Source: Methylobacterium sp.
Lineage (GTDB): Bacteria > Pseudomonadota > Alphaproteobacteria > Rhizobiales > Beijerinckiaceae
Reading direction: 5' to 3'
DNA: 64,000 nt
Assembly: GCA_020252645.1 (NCBI GenBank)
Contig: JADCCN010000001.1
Span: 18,099-82,098 of the forward strand
This document shows positions 26,204-34,156 of the stretch, one piece after another. Both the position numbers and the translations under genes were made by a program. Under the pieces are notes generated by a model. That model was not told the DNA's origin, searched no databases, and worked only from the letters and a program-made list of their open reading frames with translations. Within the stretch, counting starts at the first letter, position 1. Each line of letters starts with the position of its first letter.

Positions 26204-27880
26204 ATGAATGCGATTGCGCGCCCCTGGCTGTCTCATTACCCGGATGCCGTGCCGACGGAGATCGACTTAGCGAGGCTGCCGACGCTGAATGTCCTGCTGG
26301 GCCAGAGCTTCCGCCAGTTCGCCGACAGGCCGGCCTTCATCTCCTTCGGCAAGACGCTGACCTTCTCCGAGATCGAGCGACATGCCCATGCCGTGGGCGG
26401 CTGGCTGCAGGCACAGGGCTTCGGGAAAGGCGACCGCGTCGCGATCATGATGCCCAATGTCATGGCCTATCCGGCGAGCCTCTTCGGCGTGCTGCTGGCG
26501 GGCTTGACCGTGGTGAACGTCAATCCCCTCTACACCGTCCGCGAACTTGTGCATCAGCTCAATGATTCCGGGGCCGAAGCCATCATCGTGCTCGAGAATT
26601 TCGCGCATGTGGTGCAGGATGCCCTGCCGCAGACGCGCGTGAAGAAGGTGATCGTCGCCCGCGCGGGTGATCTTCTGGGCTTCAAGGGCGCGATCGTTTC
26701 CTTTGTGGCGAAGCATGTGAAGAAGGTCGTGCCGGCCTGGTCCATCCCGAAGGCGGTGTCCTTCATGGAGGTGATTGCCGTGGGTGGCCGCGCGGGGCTG
26801 CGCCCGGTGGATGTGACCCTCGATGACGTCGCCTTCCTGCAATATACCGGCGGCACCACGGGCGTGGCGAAGGGCGCGACGCTGACGCACCGGAACGTTT
26901 CTGCGAATGTCGAGCAGGCCGATGCCTTTATCGGCTGGGCCATCCGCATCGAGCCGAACAACGTGATGGTGACGGCGCTGCCGCTCTATCACATCTTCGC
27001 GCTCACCTGCTGCTGCCTCTTCATGATGAAGATCGGCGCGGCCTGCCTGCTCATCGCCAATCCACGCGATATTCCGGGTTTCATCCAGATTCTCAAGGGC
27101 ACACGTTTCACGCTGATGTCGGGCGTGAATACGCTCTACAACGCGCTGGCGAACCATCCCGAGATCAAGTCTGTCGATTTCTCGAGGCTGCGCTTCTCCG
27201 TGGCCGGCGGCATGGCCACCCAGCAGGTCGTGGCGCAGAAATGGAAGGCCCTCACCGGTTGCGCCATCGTCGAGGGTTATGGCCTTTCGGAAACCGCGCC
27301 GGTGGCCTCCATCAACCGCCCGGACATCAAGGAATTTACCGGCACGATCGGCTATCCGGTGCCATCCACCGATTTCGACCTGCGCGATGCCGAGGGCAAC
27401 AGCGTGCCGATGGGGGAGCCGGGCGAGATCTGCATCCGCGGGCCGCAGGTGATGGCCGGATACTGGAACCGCCCGGAAGAGACCGCGCAGGTGATGACGC
27501 CTGATGGCTTCTTCCGTTCGGGCGATGTGGGCGTGCTGCAGCCCGATGGCCTGTTCAAGATCGTGGACCGCCTGAAGGACATGATTCTCGTCTCGGGCTT
27601 CAACGTCTATCCGAACGAGGTCGAGGATGTGCTCGCCTCCCATCCCGGCGTGCTGGAGGTGGCGGTCATCGGCGTGGCGGATGCCCAGTCGGGCGAGGCC
27701 GTGGCGGCCTATATCATCAGGCGCGACCCGGAACTCACGGCGGAGAGCGTGAAGGCCTTCGCGCGCGAGAACCTCACGGCCTACAAGGTGCCGAAACTCA
27801 TCCATTTCCGCGATGCGCTTCCGAAGACGCCGGTGGGCAAGGTGCTCCGCCGCATGCTGCGTGACGAGATGGTGACCTGA
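26204..27880 (+). CDS. fadD: Long-chain-fatty-acid--CoA ligase
   Basis: The 558-residue acyl-CoA synthetase activates fatty acids with ATP and CoA for beta-oxidation. Motifs in order are: the AMP-binding signature Y-T-G-G-T-T-G-V-A-K-G near residue 215, G-Y-G-L-S-E-T-A-P-V near 360, a hinge D-R-L-K-D-M-I near 455, and C-terminal K-T-P-V-G-K-V near 540 with the catalytic lysine. The N-terminal P-W-L-S-H-Y-P matches bacterial FadD. A GGGAGGA site precedes the ATG. The 180-nt leader is AT-richer and holds TTTATAACT (26122-26130) and a CCCGG/CCGGG hairpin (26140-26153), plausible promoter and leader features. Confidence 0.92.
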   Translation: MNAIARPWLSHYPDAVPTEIDLARLPTLNVLLGQSFRQFADRPAFISFGKTLTFSEIERHAHAVGGWLQAQGFGKGDRVAIMMPNVMAYPASLFGVLLAGLTVVNVNPLYTVRELVHQLNDSGAEAIIVLENFAHVVQDALPQTRVKKVIVARAGDLLGFKGAIVSFVAKHVKKVVPAWSIPKAVSFMEVIAVGGRAGLRPVDVTLDDVAFLQYTGGTTGVAKGATLTHRNVSANVEQADAFIGWAIRIEPNNVMVTALPLYHIFALTCCCLFMMKIGAACLLIANPRDIPGFIQILKGTRFTLMSGVNTLYNALANHPEIKSVDFSRLRFSVAGGMATQQVVAQKWKALTGCAIVEGYGLSETAPVASINRPDIKEFTGTIGYPVPSTDFDLRDAEGNSVPMGEPGEICIRGPQVMAGYWNRPEETAQVMTPDGFFRSGDVGVLQPDGLFKIVDRLKDMILVSGFNVYPNEVEDVLASHPGVLEVAVIGVADAQSGEAVAAYIIRRDPELTAESVKAFARENLTAYKVPKLIHFRDALPKTPVGKVLRRMLRDEMVT

Positions 27881-27983
27881 GCTTGCGGGCGCGACGATAG
27901 CGCTCGCACGCGGATTTGATTTGTTCGATGCCGGGAGGCACCCTAACCTCGCGGCATTCTTTCGCGGGATCGTGAGGTCTGTC

Positions 27984-28940
27984 ATGCACATCATCCGCCG
28001 CCGCGGTTGGGAACTGCCCGAGAGCCGGGCCACGCCCGAGGGGATCGCGATGAATCGCCGGTCGCTCATGAAGGGCGCGGGCGCGGCGGGCCTGCTGCTG
28101 GCGGGTGGACGCGCGGCCCTCGCGAATGATCCGGCGCCGACCGACAAACTCCACCCCTATGTTCGCAACGCGGCCTATACCGTGGAGCGCGAACTCACGC
28201 CCGAGCGCATCACCTCGCGCTACAATAATTTCTACGAGTTCGGCACCACCAAGAACATCTGGGAGGAGGCGCAGGCGCTGAAGACGCGGCCCTGGACCAT
28301 CAAGGTCGATGGCCTCGTGGAGCAACCCTTCGAGATCGGCATCGACGATCTCATCACGGCCATGCCGCGCGAGGAGCGCATCTATCGCTTCCGCTGTGTC
28401 GAGGCCTGGGGGATGACCGTACCGTGGTCGGGCTTTCCGATGAAGGCCTTCCTCGACCGCGCGAAGCCTTTGGGCAGCGCGAAATACATCCGCATCGAAA
28501 CCTTTGTTGATCCGCGCATCGCACCGGGCCAGCGGCAGATCTGGTATCCGTGGCCCTATGTCGAGGGGCTGACCATCGCGGAAGCCGCGAACGAACTCGC
28601 CTTCCTCGTCACGGGCATCTACGGCAAGCCGCTGCCCAAGCAATATGGCGCGCCGATCCGCCTCGCCCTGCCGTGGAAATACGGCTTCAAATCCATCAAG
28701 TCGATCAAGCGCATCTCCTTCACGCAAGAGCGCCCGAAGAGCTTCTGGGAAGTGCTGCAGGCCGCCGAATACGGCTTCTGGGCCAATGTGAACCCGGAGG
28801 TCGCGCATCCCCGCTGGAGCCAGGCGACCGAGGAAGTGCTGGGCGAGAACCGCCGCATCCCCACGCAGCTCTTCAATGGCTATGGCGCCTATGTGGCCGA
28901 CCTTTACAAGGGCTTTGAGAAAGAGCGCCTCTGGGCGTGA
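27984..28940 (+). CDS. msrP: Protein-methionine-sulfoxide reductase catalytic subunit MsrP
   Basis: MsrP is a periplasmic molybdopterin enzyme that reduces methionine sulfoxide in proteins. The 318-residue protein has a twin-arginine signal (N-R-R-S-L-M-K-G-A-G, about residues 23-32). The family body follows: R-Y-N-N-F-Y-E-F-G near 75, the Mo-ligand cysteine in R-C-V-E-A-W near 140, Q-Y-G-A-P-I-R-L near 225 and N-G-Y-G-A near 305. Electrons come from the membrane heme protein MsrQ, but no msrQ is adjacent; the next gene runs the other way and ends at the neighbouring base. The ATG at 27984 gives the expected N-terminus. Confidence 0.93.
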   Translation: MHIIRRRGWELPESRATPEGIAMNRRSLMKGAGAAGLLLAGGRAALANDPAPTDKLHPYVRNAAYTVERELTPERITSRYNNFYEFGTTKNIWEEAQALKTRPWTIKVDGLVEQPFEIGIDDLITAMPREERIYRFRCVEAWGMTVPWSGFPMKAFLDRAKPLGSAKYIRIETFVDPRIAPGQRQIWYPWPYVEGLTIAEAANELAFLVTGIYGKPLPKQYGAPIRLALPWKYGFKSIKSIKRISFTQERPKSFWEVLQAAEYGFWANVNPEVAHPRWSQATEEVLGENRRIPTQLFNGYGAYVADLYKGFEKERLWA

Positions 28941-29336
28941 TCAGAACTCGCCTTCGACGACTTCGACATTGAAGTGGATGGTCGATACGTAGGGTTCGCC
29001 GCGATTGTTTATGGCGTTGAGCTGAACGGTGACCCGGTCTTTTCCGGTCTTCAGGCCGGATATGCGAACATTATCATAGCCGGTACGCAATTCACCCAAT
29101 GAAAACTTGTCGACGACGGTAAATCCGCTACGATAGTTCGTGCTTCCTGTAAAAGCAAAACGGCACCACCGCTTGGTATCACTCTTGTCGAAGCGTCGAA
29201 TTTTCCAGTCCAGCGTGATGGTGCAGCCTTGGCACAAGGTATGGAAGTGCTCCAATTTGCAGTTGGCAGCCTGAACATGAAATGTTCCCAATGCCAATGC
29301 CGCACCGACCAATATGGCCCTCGATACTTTGGTCAT
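28941..29336 (-). CDS. Hypothetical secreted protein
   Basis: The 131-residue protein has a signal peptide (M-T-K-V-S-R-A-I-L-V-G-A-A-L, cleavage near V-Q-A-A). The mature part is beta-rich with cysteines (N-C-K-L, L-C-Q-G-C-T, W-C-R-F) and ends in alternating charged strands. I do not recognise the family; an immunoglobulin-like beta domain is possible. Codon use is less GC-rich than in the neighbours. An AGGAG site lies about 10 nt before the ATG at 29336. It follows the LysR gene by 14 nt on the same strand. Confidence 0.65.
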   Translation of the reverse strand: MTKVSRAILVGAALALGTFHVQAANCKLEHFHTLCQGCTITLDWKIRRFDKSDTKRWCRFAFTGSTNYRSGFTVVDKFSLGELRTGYDNVRISGLKTGKDRVTVQLNAINNRGEPYVSTIHFNVEVVEGEF

Positions 29337-29350
29337 CTTCAGGAAGCTCC

Positions 29351-30241
29351 TCAATACACCCATCTCTGTGCCTTGCTCACCATGAAATCCCGGAATACCT
29401 GCACGCGGGCCACGCTCTTGAGCGATTCCGGGAAGACGAGATAGCAATCGAGCTGTGGCATCGTCTCGCTCTGCAAAAGCTGCACCAGCGGCGAGGATTG
29501 ATCAACCGTGTAATCCGGCAGAACCGCGATACCCGCGCCGCTGGCGGCCGCGTTCAGCAGTGCCGAGATCGAATTCACCACGAGCGCCGGCTGGCGCGGC
29601 TCGCGCCGCTCGCGCCCGGCCGTGCAATGCCAGTTCACATCGGCGAGATAGCTCGGGATGTCGCCGCCGAAGGCCACGAGGCGGTGCTCGTCGAGATCGG
29701 CCACCACCTTCGGCGTGCCGAAGCGCTTCAGGTAATCCGGCGAGGCATAGACGTGGAAATGCACCGCGAAGAGCCGGCGGCGGATGAGATCCGCCTGCTG
29801 CGGCGCGCGCAGGCGCAAGGCCACATCCGCCTCGCGCATGGCAAGGTCAAGCTCGTCGTCGGTCAGCAGAACCTGCAGCTTGATATCGGGGTAGAGATCG
29901 AGAAACTCGCTGAGGCGCGGCGTGAGCCAGATGCCGCCCAGCGCCACATTGGCGGTGATCTTCAATTCGCCATTCGGCTTCTCGCGGCTATCCGTGAGGC
30001 TGAGGCGCGTCTGTTCGAGCTTGGAGACGAGTTCGCGCGCCGTGCGGAACAGCATCTCGCCCTGCTCGGTGAGCACGAGGCCGCGCGCATGGCGATGAAA
30101 GAGCGGCACGTCGAGTTCGCTTTCCAGCGCGGAGACCTGCCGCGATACCGCCGATTGCGACAGACCCAGCATCTCGCCCGCCCGCGTGAGGCTGCCGGCC
30201 TCCGCCGCCGCGTAGAAAATCCGGACGCGATCCCAATCCAT
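29351..30241 (-). CDS. LysR-family transcriptional regulator
   Basis: The 296-residue regulator has the N-terminal winged helix-turn-helix (residues 1-60: A-A-A-E-A-G-S-L-T-R-A-G, then S-Q-S-A-V-S-R-Q-V-S-A-L-E), a linker helix, and a two-lobed effector domain (K-I-T-A-N-V-A-L-G near 95). LysR proteins usually bind DNA as tetramers and respond to a small molecule. The gene is divergent from nothing close; trxB is upstream on the same strand with a 160-nt gap. The ATG at 30241 starts directly at the winged-helix sequence. Target and effector are unknown. Confidence 0.92.
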   Translation of the reverse strand: MDWDRVRIFYAAAEAGSLTRAGEMLGLSQSAVSRQVSALESELDVPLFHRHARGLVLTEQGEMLFRTARELVSKLEQTRLSLTDSREKPNGELKITANVALGGIWLTPRLSEFLDLYPDIKLQVLLTDDELDLAMREADVALRLRAPQQADLIRRRLFAVHFHVYASPDYLKRFGTPKVVADLDEHRLVAFGGDIPSYLADVNWHCTAGRERREPRQPALVVNSISALLNAAASGAGIAVLPDYTVDQSSPLVQLLQSETMPQLDCYLVFPESLKSVARVQVFRDFMVSKAQRWVY

Positions 30242-30400
30242 GCGGCACTCCAGCCCTGATTCGTGGACGCAGCATCGCTGCGCACGCAATCCCACTCTGC
30301 GATTTTTGCAGAGCCTAGACCAGACTGCGCCCGTGAATGCAAGGGGCAAACCGAAATCCAGCTCGGATGGAGCGGATTTCAACGGCCTCCGCCGCCCGCA

Positions 30401-31363
30401 TTATTCCGCCGCGATTTTCCGGGTTGCATTGGCGATGAGGAAGCGATCCGCCTCCAGCGCGGCCATGCAGCCGAGGCCGGCGGCGGTCACCGCCTGCCGG
30501 TAGGTATCGTCGGCCACGTCCCCGGCCGCGAACACGCCCGGAATATTGGTCTGCGTGGTGCCGGGAACGACCTTGATGTAGCCGTTCTCCTTCATCTCGA
30601 CCTGGCCCCTGAAGAGCCCCGAGGCCGGCTCGTGCCCGATGGCCACGAACACGCCATGCGTTCTCAGCTCGGTCAGCGCGCCGGTGCGGGTATTCCTGAG
30701 GCGCAGATGGGTCACGCCCAGCGGCTCGGTGGTGCCGCAGATTTCGTCCACGGCATTGTCCCAGAGCACCGAGATGTTTTCTTTGGCAAAAAGCCGCTCC
30801 TGCAGGATGCGCTCGGCCTTGAAGCTGTCGCGGCGATGCACCACCGTCACGGTCTTCGCAAGGTTTGCGAGGTAGAGCGCCTCTTCCACGGCCGAATTGC
30901 CGCCGCCGACGACGATCACATCCTTGCCGCGATAGAAGAAGCCGTCGCAGGTGGCGCAGGCCGAAACGCCGAAGCCCTTGAATGTCTCCTCCGACGGGAT
31001 GCCCAGCCATTTCGCCTTCGCGCCCGTCGCGATGATGAGCGTGTCGCAGGTATAGGTCGCGCCGCCATCGCCCTGAAGCGTGAAGGGCCGGCGCGTTAGA
31101 TCAGCTGACACGATATGGTCGGACACCATCACCGTGCCGACATGCTCGGCCTGCAGGCGCATCTGCTCCATCAGCCACGGGCCCTGGATGGCTTCCGCGA
31201 AGCCGGGATAGTTCTCGACATCCGTGGTGATCATCAGCTGCCCCCCCGGCTCGAAGCCGGAGATCAGCATCGGCTTCATCATGGCGCGCGCGGCATAGAT
31301 GGCGGCGGTATAGCCTGCCGGGCCGGAGCCGATGACGATGACCTTCGCGTGGTTCGCGCTCAT
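30401..31363 (-). CDS. trxB: Thioredoxin-disulfide reductase
   Basis: TrxB passes electrons from NADPH through FAD and a redox disulfide to thioredoxin. The 320-residue protein has the FAD motif G-S-G-P-A-G-Y-T-A-A near residue 13, the redox C-A-T-C-D-G near 138, the NADPH motif V-G-G-G-N-S-A near 155, and F-A-A-G-D-V near 285. Length is that of the family. It lies 15 nt downstream of the ELM1-like gene, so the two may share a transcript. Confidence 0.97.
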   Translation of the reverse strand: MSANHAKVIVIGSGPAGYTAAIYAARAMMKPMLISGFEPGGQLMITTDVENYPGFAEAIQGPWLMEQMRLQAEHVGTVMVSDHIVSADLTRRPFTLQGDGGATYTCDTLIIATGAKAKWLGIPSEETFKGFGVSACATCDGFFYRGKDVIVVGGGNSAVEEALYLANLAKTVTVVHRRDSFKAERILQERLFAKENISVLWDNAVDEICGTTEPLGVTHLRLRNTRTGALTELRTHGVFVAIGHEPASGLFRGQVEMKENGYIKVVPGTTQTNIPGVFAAGDVADDTYRQAVTAAGLGCMAALEADRFLIANATRKIAAE

Positions 31364-31378
31364 GGTGAAACCCTGTTC

Positions 31379-32416
31379 CTAGTTTCGGCCTTGCCCGGCC
31401 TCATGCGCGCGGAAGCGCCGGGCCAGTTCGACGGCGATGATCCCCGTCGCGTCGATCGGCTCATAGCTATAGCGTTCCGGTCGTCCCTGAAAGGGCCGGG
31501 CCGCGCCGGCCTCCACCAGTCCACGCCAGAATTCGTCAAGCTTGCGCGAGTTCCCCGTGAGGCGGAAGCCGAGCACCGGCCGTCCCGTGGCCACGGCCTC
31601 GCCCAGCATGTTGGTCGATTCCATCGTCACCAGCAGGGCATCGCTGCGGGCGAGCAGGGCGGGGTAGGGGTTTTCGCCCTGGCCATTCCAGAACCAGCCG
31701 CCGGTTTCGGCGCACAGAGTGGAAAGCGCGCGCGTGACATTCGCCGGCGTGCGGCGCGAGGGCGTGCCGGCAAGCCGCCAGCCTTCGCCGATCACCTGTC
31801 TGAGCTGCGAGATCAGCCGCGCTTCATCATCCGGCGAGAAACGGAAATCCTTCGAGGTTCCGCCCATCAGCAGGCCGAGGACCGGCCTGTCATCGGGCGT
31901 CCAGGGCGCGACCGCGCTCGCGAGCCGCTCCGGCGAGAAGCGATGCGGGGTCGTGAGCGTGGTCATGACATTCGGCCCGCGCAGCCGGTCATGCGCCGGC
32001 ACCCAGAGGAAGTCCGCCGTGCCGCTACCCGATCGCGGATCGCGCAGGAAGGCCGTGAAGATCCGCCCGCCACTCGCTCTTTTCAGATGCCGGATGTAGC
32101 TCGTCGCCCTGCGCCCCACGCCGATCGCGAGATCGGGGAAGGGTGGTGCCAAGGGCGAGCCCGCCACGCCCGGCGCCTCGCGCGGGTCAATCGGCCCCCA
32201 GGGCATCAGGGCCGCGAAGAGCTTGCGCGGCGCCACCACGCGGCTCTCCGCTTCGAGGCCCAGCCGCTCAGTGAGGCCAAGGCCCGGCGCAAGGTCGCCC
32301 ATCTTGCCATCCGTCACCAGCCAGACGCGCTTTCCCGCGAGGGCTTCCCGCGCTTCGGCCAGGGAACGGATTTCAGGGGATGGGGCCACACGAAACTCTC
32401 TTTCGCCAACGCGCAT
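31379..32416 (-). CDS. Mitochondrial fission ELM1-like family protein
   Basis: The 345-residue protein matches the DUF1022/ELM1 family: W-L-V-T-D-G-K-M-G-D near residue 32, I-G-V-G-R-R-A-T near 100, L-L-M-G-G-T-S-K near 180, and V-T-M-E-S-T-N-M-L-G-E-A near 265, a layout that resembles GT-B glycosyltransferases. In plants ELM1 recruits a dynamin; in alphaproteobacteria the role is unknown, and a sugar-transfer role is only suggested by the fold. It is upstream of trxB by 15 nt and divergent from the Lrp gene. Confidence 0.8.
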   Translation of the reverse strand: MRVGEREFRVAPSPEIRSLAEAREALAGKRVWLVTDGKMGDLAPGLGLTERLGLEAESRVVAPRKLFAALMPWGPIDPREAPGVAGSPLAPPFPDLAIGVGRRATSYIRHLKRASGGRIFTAFLRDPRSGSGTADFLWVPAHDRLRGPNVMTTLTTPHRFSPERLASAVAPWTPDDRPVLGLLMGGTSKDFRFSPDDEARLISQLRQVIGEGWRLAGTPSRRTPANVTRALSTLCAETGGWFWNGQGENPYPALLARSDALLVTMESTNMLGEAVATGRPVLGFRLTGNSRKLDEFWRGLVEAGAARPFQGRPERYSYEPIDATGIIAVELARRFRAHEAGQGRN

Positions 32417-32507
32417 TATTGTTTCGCGCCGACGCCGCGTTTATCGTCGGAAAAGTCACGGCTTGTCCATCCGGGCGAGCGCGATTCGCCGTCGATCCGG
32501 GAGTGCC

Positions 32508-32987
32508 ATGACGCGCAGCCTTCAGCTTGACAGCCTCGACTGGAAAATCCTGGCCGAGTTGCAGGCGGATGGCTCGCTGACCAATGTGGAACTTGCCCGC
32601 CGCGTGGGGCTCACCCCGCCACCCTGCCTGCGCCGTGTTCGCGCGCTGCAGGAAGCCGGGCTGATCCAGGGCTACCGCGCGATGCTTGACCCTGCCTTGC
32701 TCGGCTATTCGGTCGTCTGCTTCGCCTTCGTGCAGCTCGCGAGCCAATCCGGCGCGGATCTCCAGGCCTTCGTGACCCGCGTCGCAAGCTGGCCGCAGGT
32801 GCGCGAATGCTGGACGATGTCCGGCGACATCGATTTCGTGATGAAATGCGTCACGTCCGATCTTCAGGCGTTCCAGAGCTTCGTGAACGACCTCACTACC
32901 ACGCCCAACGTGCGCAATGTGCGCACGGCCCTCACCCTCAGCAAGGTGAAGGACAAGGGCCTCGTGCCATTCGGGCCATCGTCCTGA
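32508..32987 (+). CDS. Lrp/AsnC-family transcriptional regulator
   Basis: The 159-residue protein has the N-terminal helix-turn-helix (D-W-K-I-L-A-E-L-Q-A-D-G, then N-V-E-L-A-R-R-V-G-L-T-P-P-P-C) and a RAM effector domain (I-Q-G-Y-R-A-M-L-D, later C-W-T-M-S-G-D-I-D). Lrp-type proteins bind DNA as octamers and respond to amino acids. It is divergent from the ELM1-trxB unit with about 90 nt between starts, and is followed by a double repeat element. Confidence 0.92.
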   Translation: MTRSLQLDSLDWKILAELQADGSLTNVELARRVGLTPPPCLRRVRALQEAGLIQGYRAMLDPALLGYSVVCFAFVQLASQSGADLQAFVTRVASWPQVRECWTMSGDIDFVMKCVTSDLQAFQSFVNDLTTTPNVRNVRTALTLSKVKDKGLVPFGPSS

Positions 32988-33050
32988 GGTGTTTGCCAGC
33001 GAAGCGGTCACTGGTTCGTCGGAAAAAATGCGAAGAATACGAAAAAGCTA

Positions 33051-33128
33051 GAGCGGTTTCCGATCTCACTCGATCAGATCGACCACTCTAGAGCATGATG
33101 TGCTTCCGTCTGAACACATCATGCTCTA
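33051..33128. repeat. Double palindromic repeat after the Lrp gene
   Basis: Unit A (33051-33090) is GAGCGGTTTCCGATCTCAC...GATCGACCACTCTA and is close to the unit at 56740-56779. Unit B (33091-33128) is a hairpin with perfect 12-bp arms GAGCATGATGTG / CACATCATGCTC; it is the exact reverse complement of the left hairpin of the element at 5860. The last three bases (33126-33128) are the TAG stop of the minus-strand secreted protein gene. Confidence 0.9.
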
Positions 33129-33605
33129 ACGGGCGATATCGCGCACCACCCAGTAGGCGAGCGCGCGCAACAGCGCATCCACCCGCCGCGCCTCGTTTCC
33201 CGGCCCGAAGCCGCCGGTGTCCGGCGCGGAGGTCACGAAGGCGCGCCTTTCCACCAGCACCCTGCCGCGCGAATCCAGCACGCGCGTCACACCCGTGATG
33301 GCATCCGGCATGGGGCTGAAATCGTTGGTGGTGCCGAAAGGCATGCCGCCATCATGCGAGAGATAGATCTCGCGGATCACCAGTTCGAGCTGCGCGCCGG
33401 GCGGGAAGCCATCGGCTCCCGCGCGCGCCAGTTCGGTCGCGAGATAGCGCGGCAGGCCCTCCCGCACCATGCCTGCGGGCGAAACGCCGCTTTCCACCAC
33501 CGCGCTGATGCGCGCGATGGGAGCTGCGGAAACCGGAGCGGCCAGCATCAGCGCCAGCGCAAACGCACCTGCGACTTTAGCGGAAAGCGACCTCGACCAC
33601 CTCAT
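33126..33605 (-). CDS. Hypothetical secreted protein overlapping the end of greA
   Basis: The 159-residue protein has a signal peptide ([15 protein letters not shown], cleavage near V-S-A-A-P). The body is an alpha/beta domain with [13 protein letters not shown] near residue 42 and an L-V-I-R-E-I-Y-L-S strand, without catalytic motifs I recognise. It starts inside the last codons of greA (29-nt overlap), with GGAGG as a site about 8 nt upstream, so it should be made from the greA transcript. Its TAG stop is part of the repeat at 33051-33128. Confidence 0.7.
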   Translation of the reverse strand: MRWSRSLSAKVAGAFALALMLAAPVSAAPIARISAVVESGVSPAGMVREGLPRYLATELARAGADGFPPGAQLELVIREIYLSHDGGMPFGTTNDFSPMPDAITGVTRVLDSRGRVLVERRAFVTSAPDTGGFGPGNEARRVDALLRALAYWVVRDIAR

Positions 33606-34050
33606 AGCTCTTGCCTCCACCCGGCGTGTTGACCTCGACGCTGTCGCCGACCTTCTTGCCGATCAGCGCCCGGGCGATGGGCGAGGAAATCGAAACGCGG
33701 CCGAATTTTACATCCGCCTCCAGATCACCCACGATCTGGTATTGCTTTTCTTCCTCGGTGTCCTCGTCCACGAGTTTCACCGTGGCGCCGAACTTCACCG
33801 TGCCTCCGGTCAATTTCGTCACATCGATGATTTCGGCGCGGCTGATGATGCTCTCGAGCTCCGTGATGCGGCCCTCGTTCAGCGACTGCGCTTCCTTCGC
33901 GCTCGAATACTCGGCGTTCTCCGATAGATCACCATGCGCGCGCGCCTCCTGGATCGCGAGAATGATCCGCGGACGCTCCACCGATTGGCGGTGCTTCAGT
34001 TCTTCTTCCAGGGCCCTGAAGCCCTTTCCGGTCATCGGAATGCGGTCCAT
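33577..34050 (-). CDS. greA: Transcription elongation factor GreA
   Basis: GreA rescues backtracked RNA polymerase by stimulating transcript cleavage. The 157-residue protein has the N-terminal coiled coil with the acidic tip region ([13 protein letters not shown] near residue 40, the D-L-S-E-N signature), and the FKBP-like C-terminal domain ([11 protein letters not shown] near 120). The ATG at 34050 gives the canonical length. It lies about 106 nt downstream of carB on the same strand. Confidence 0.97.
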   Translation of the reverse strand: MDRIPMTGKGFRALEEELKHRQSVERPRIILAIQEARAHGDLSENAEYSSAKEAQSLNEGRITELESIISRAEIIDVTKLTGGTVKFGATVKLVDEDTEEEKQYQIVGDLEADVKFGRVSISSPIARALIGKKVGDSVEVNTPGGGKSYEVVEVAFR

Positions 34051-34156
34051 CGCACCCTCCAGAGAAAAAAAATTTCGCCCCCGGGATTGTTCCGGGAGGC
34101 GATGAAGTTCCAGACGAAAGGGCCCGCATTCTTGCGAACCCGCCGATGGCTCGAGT

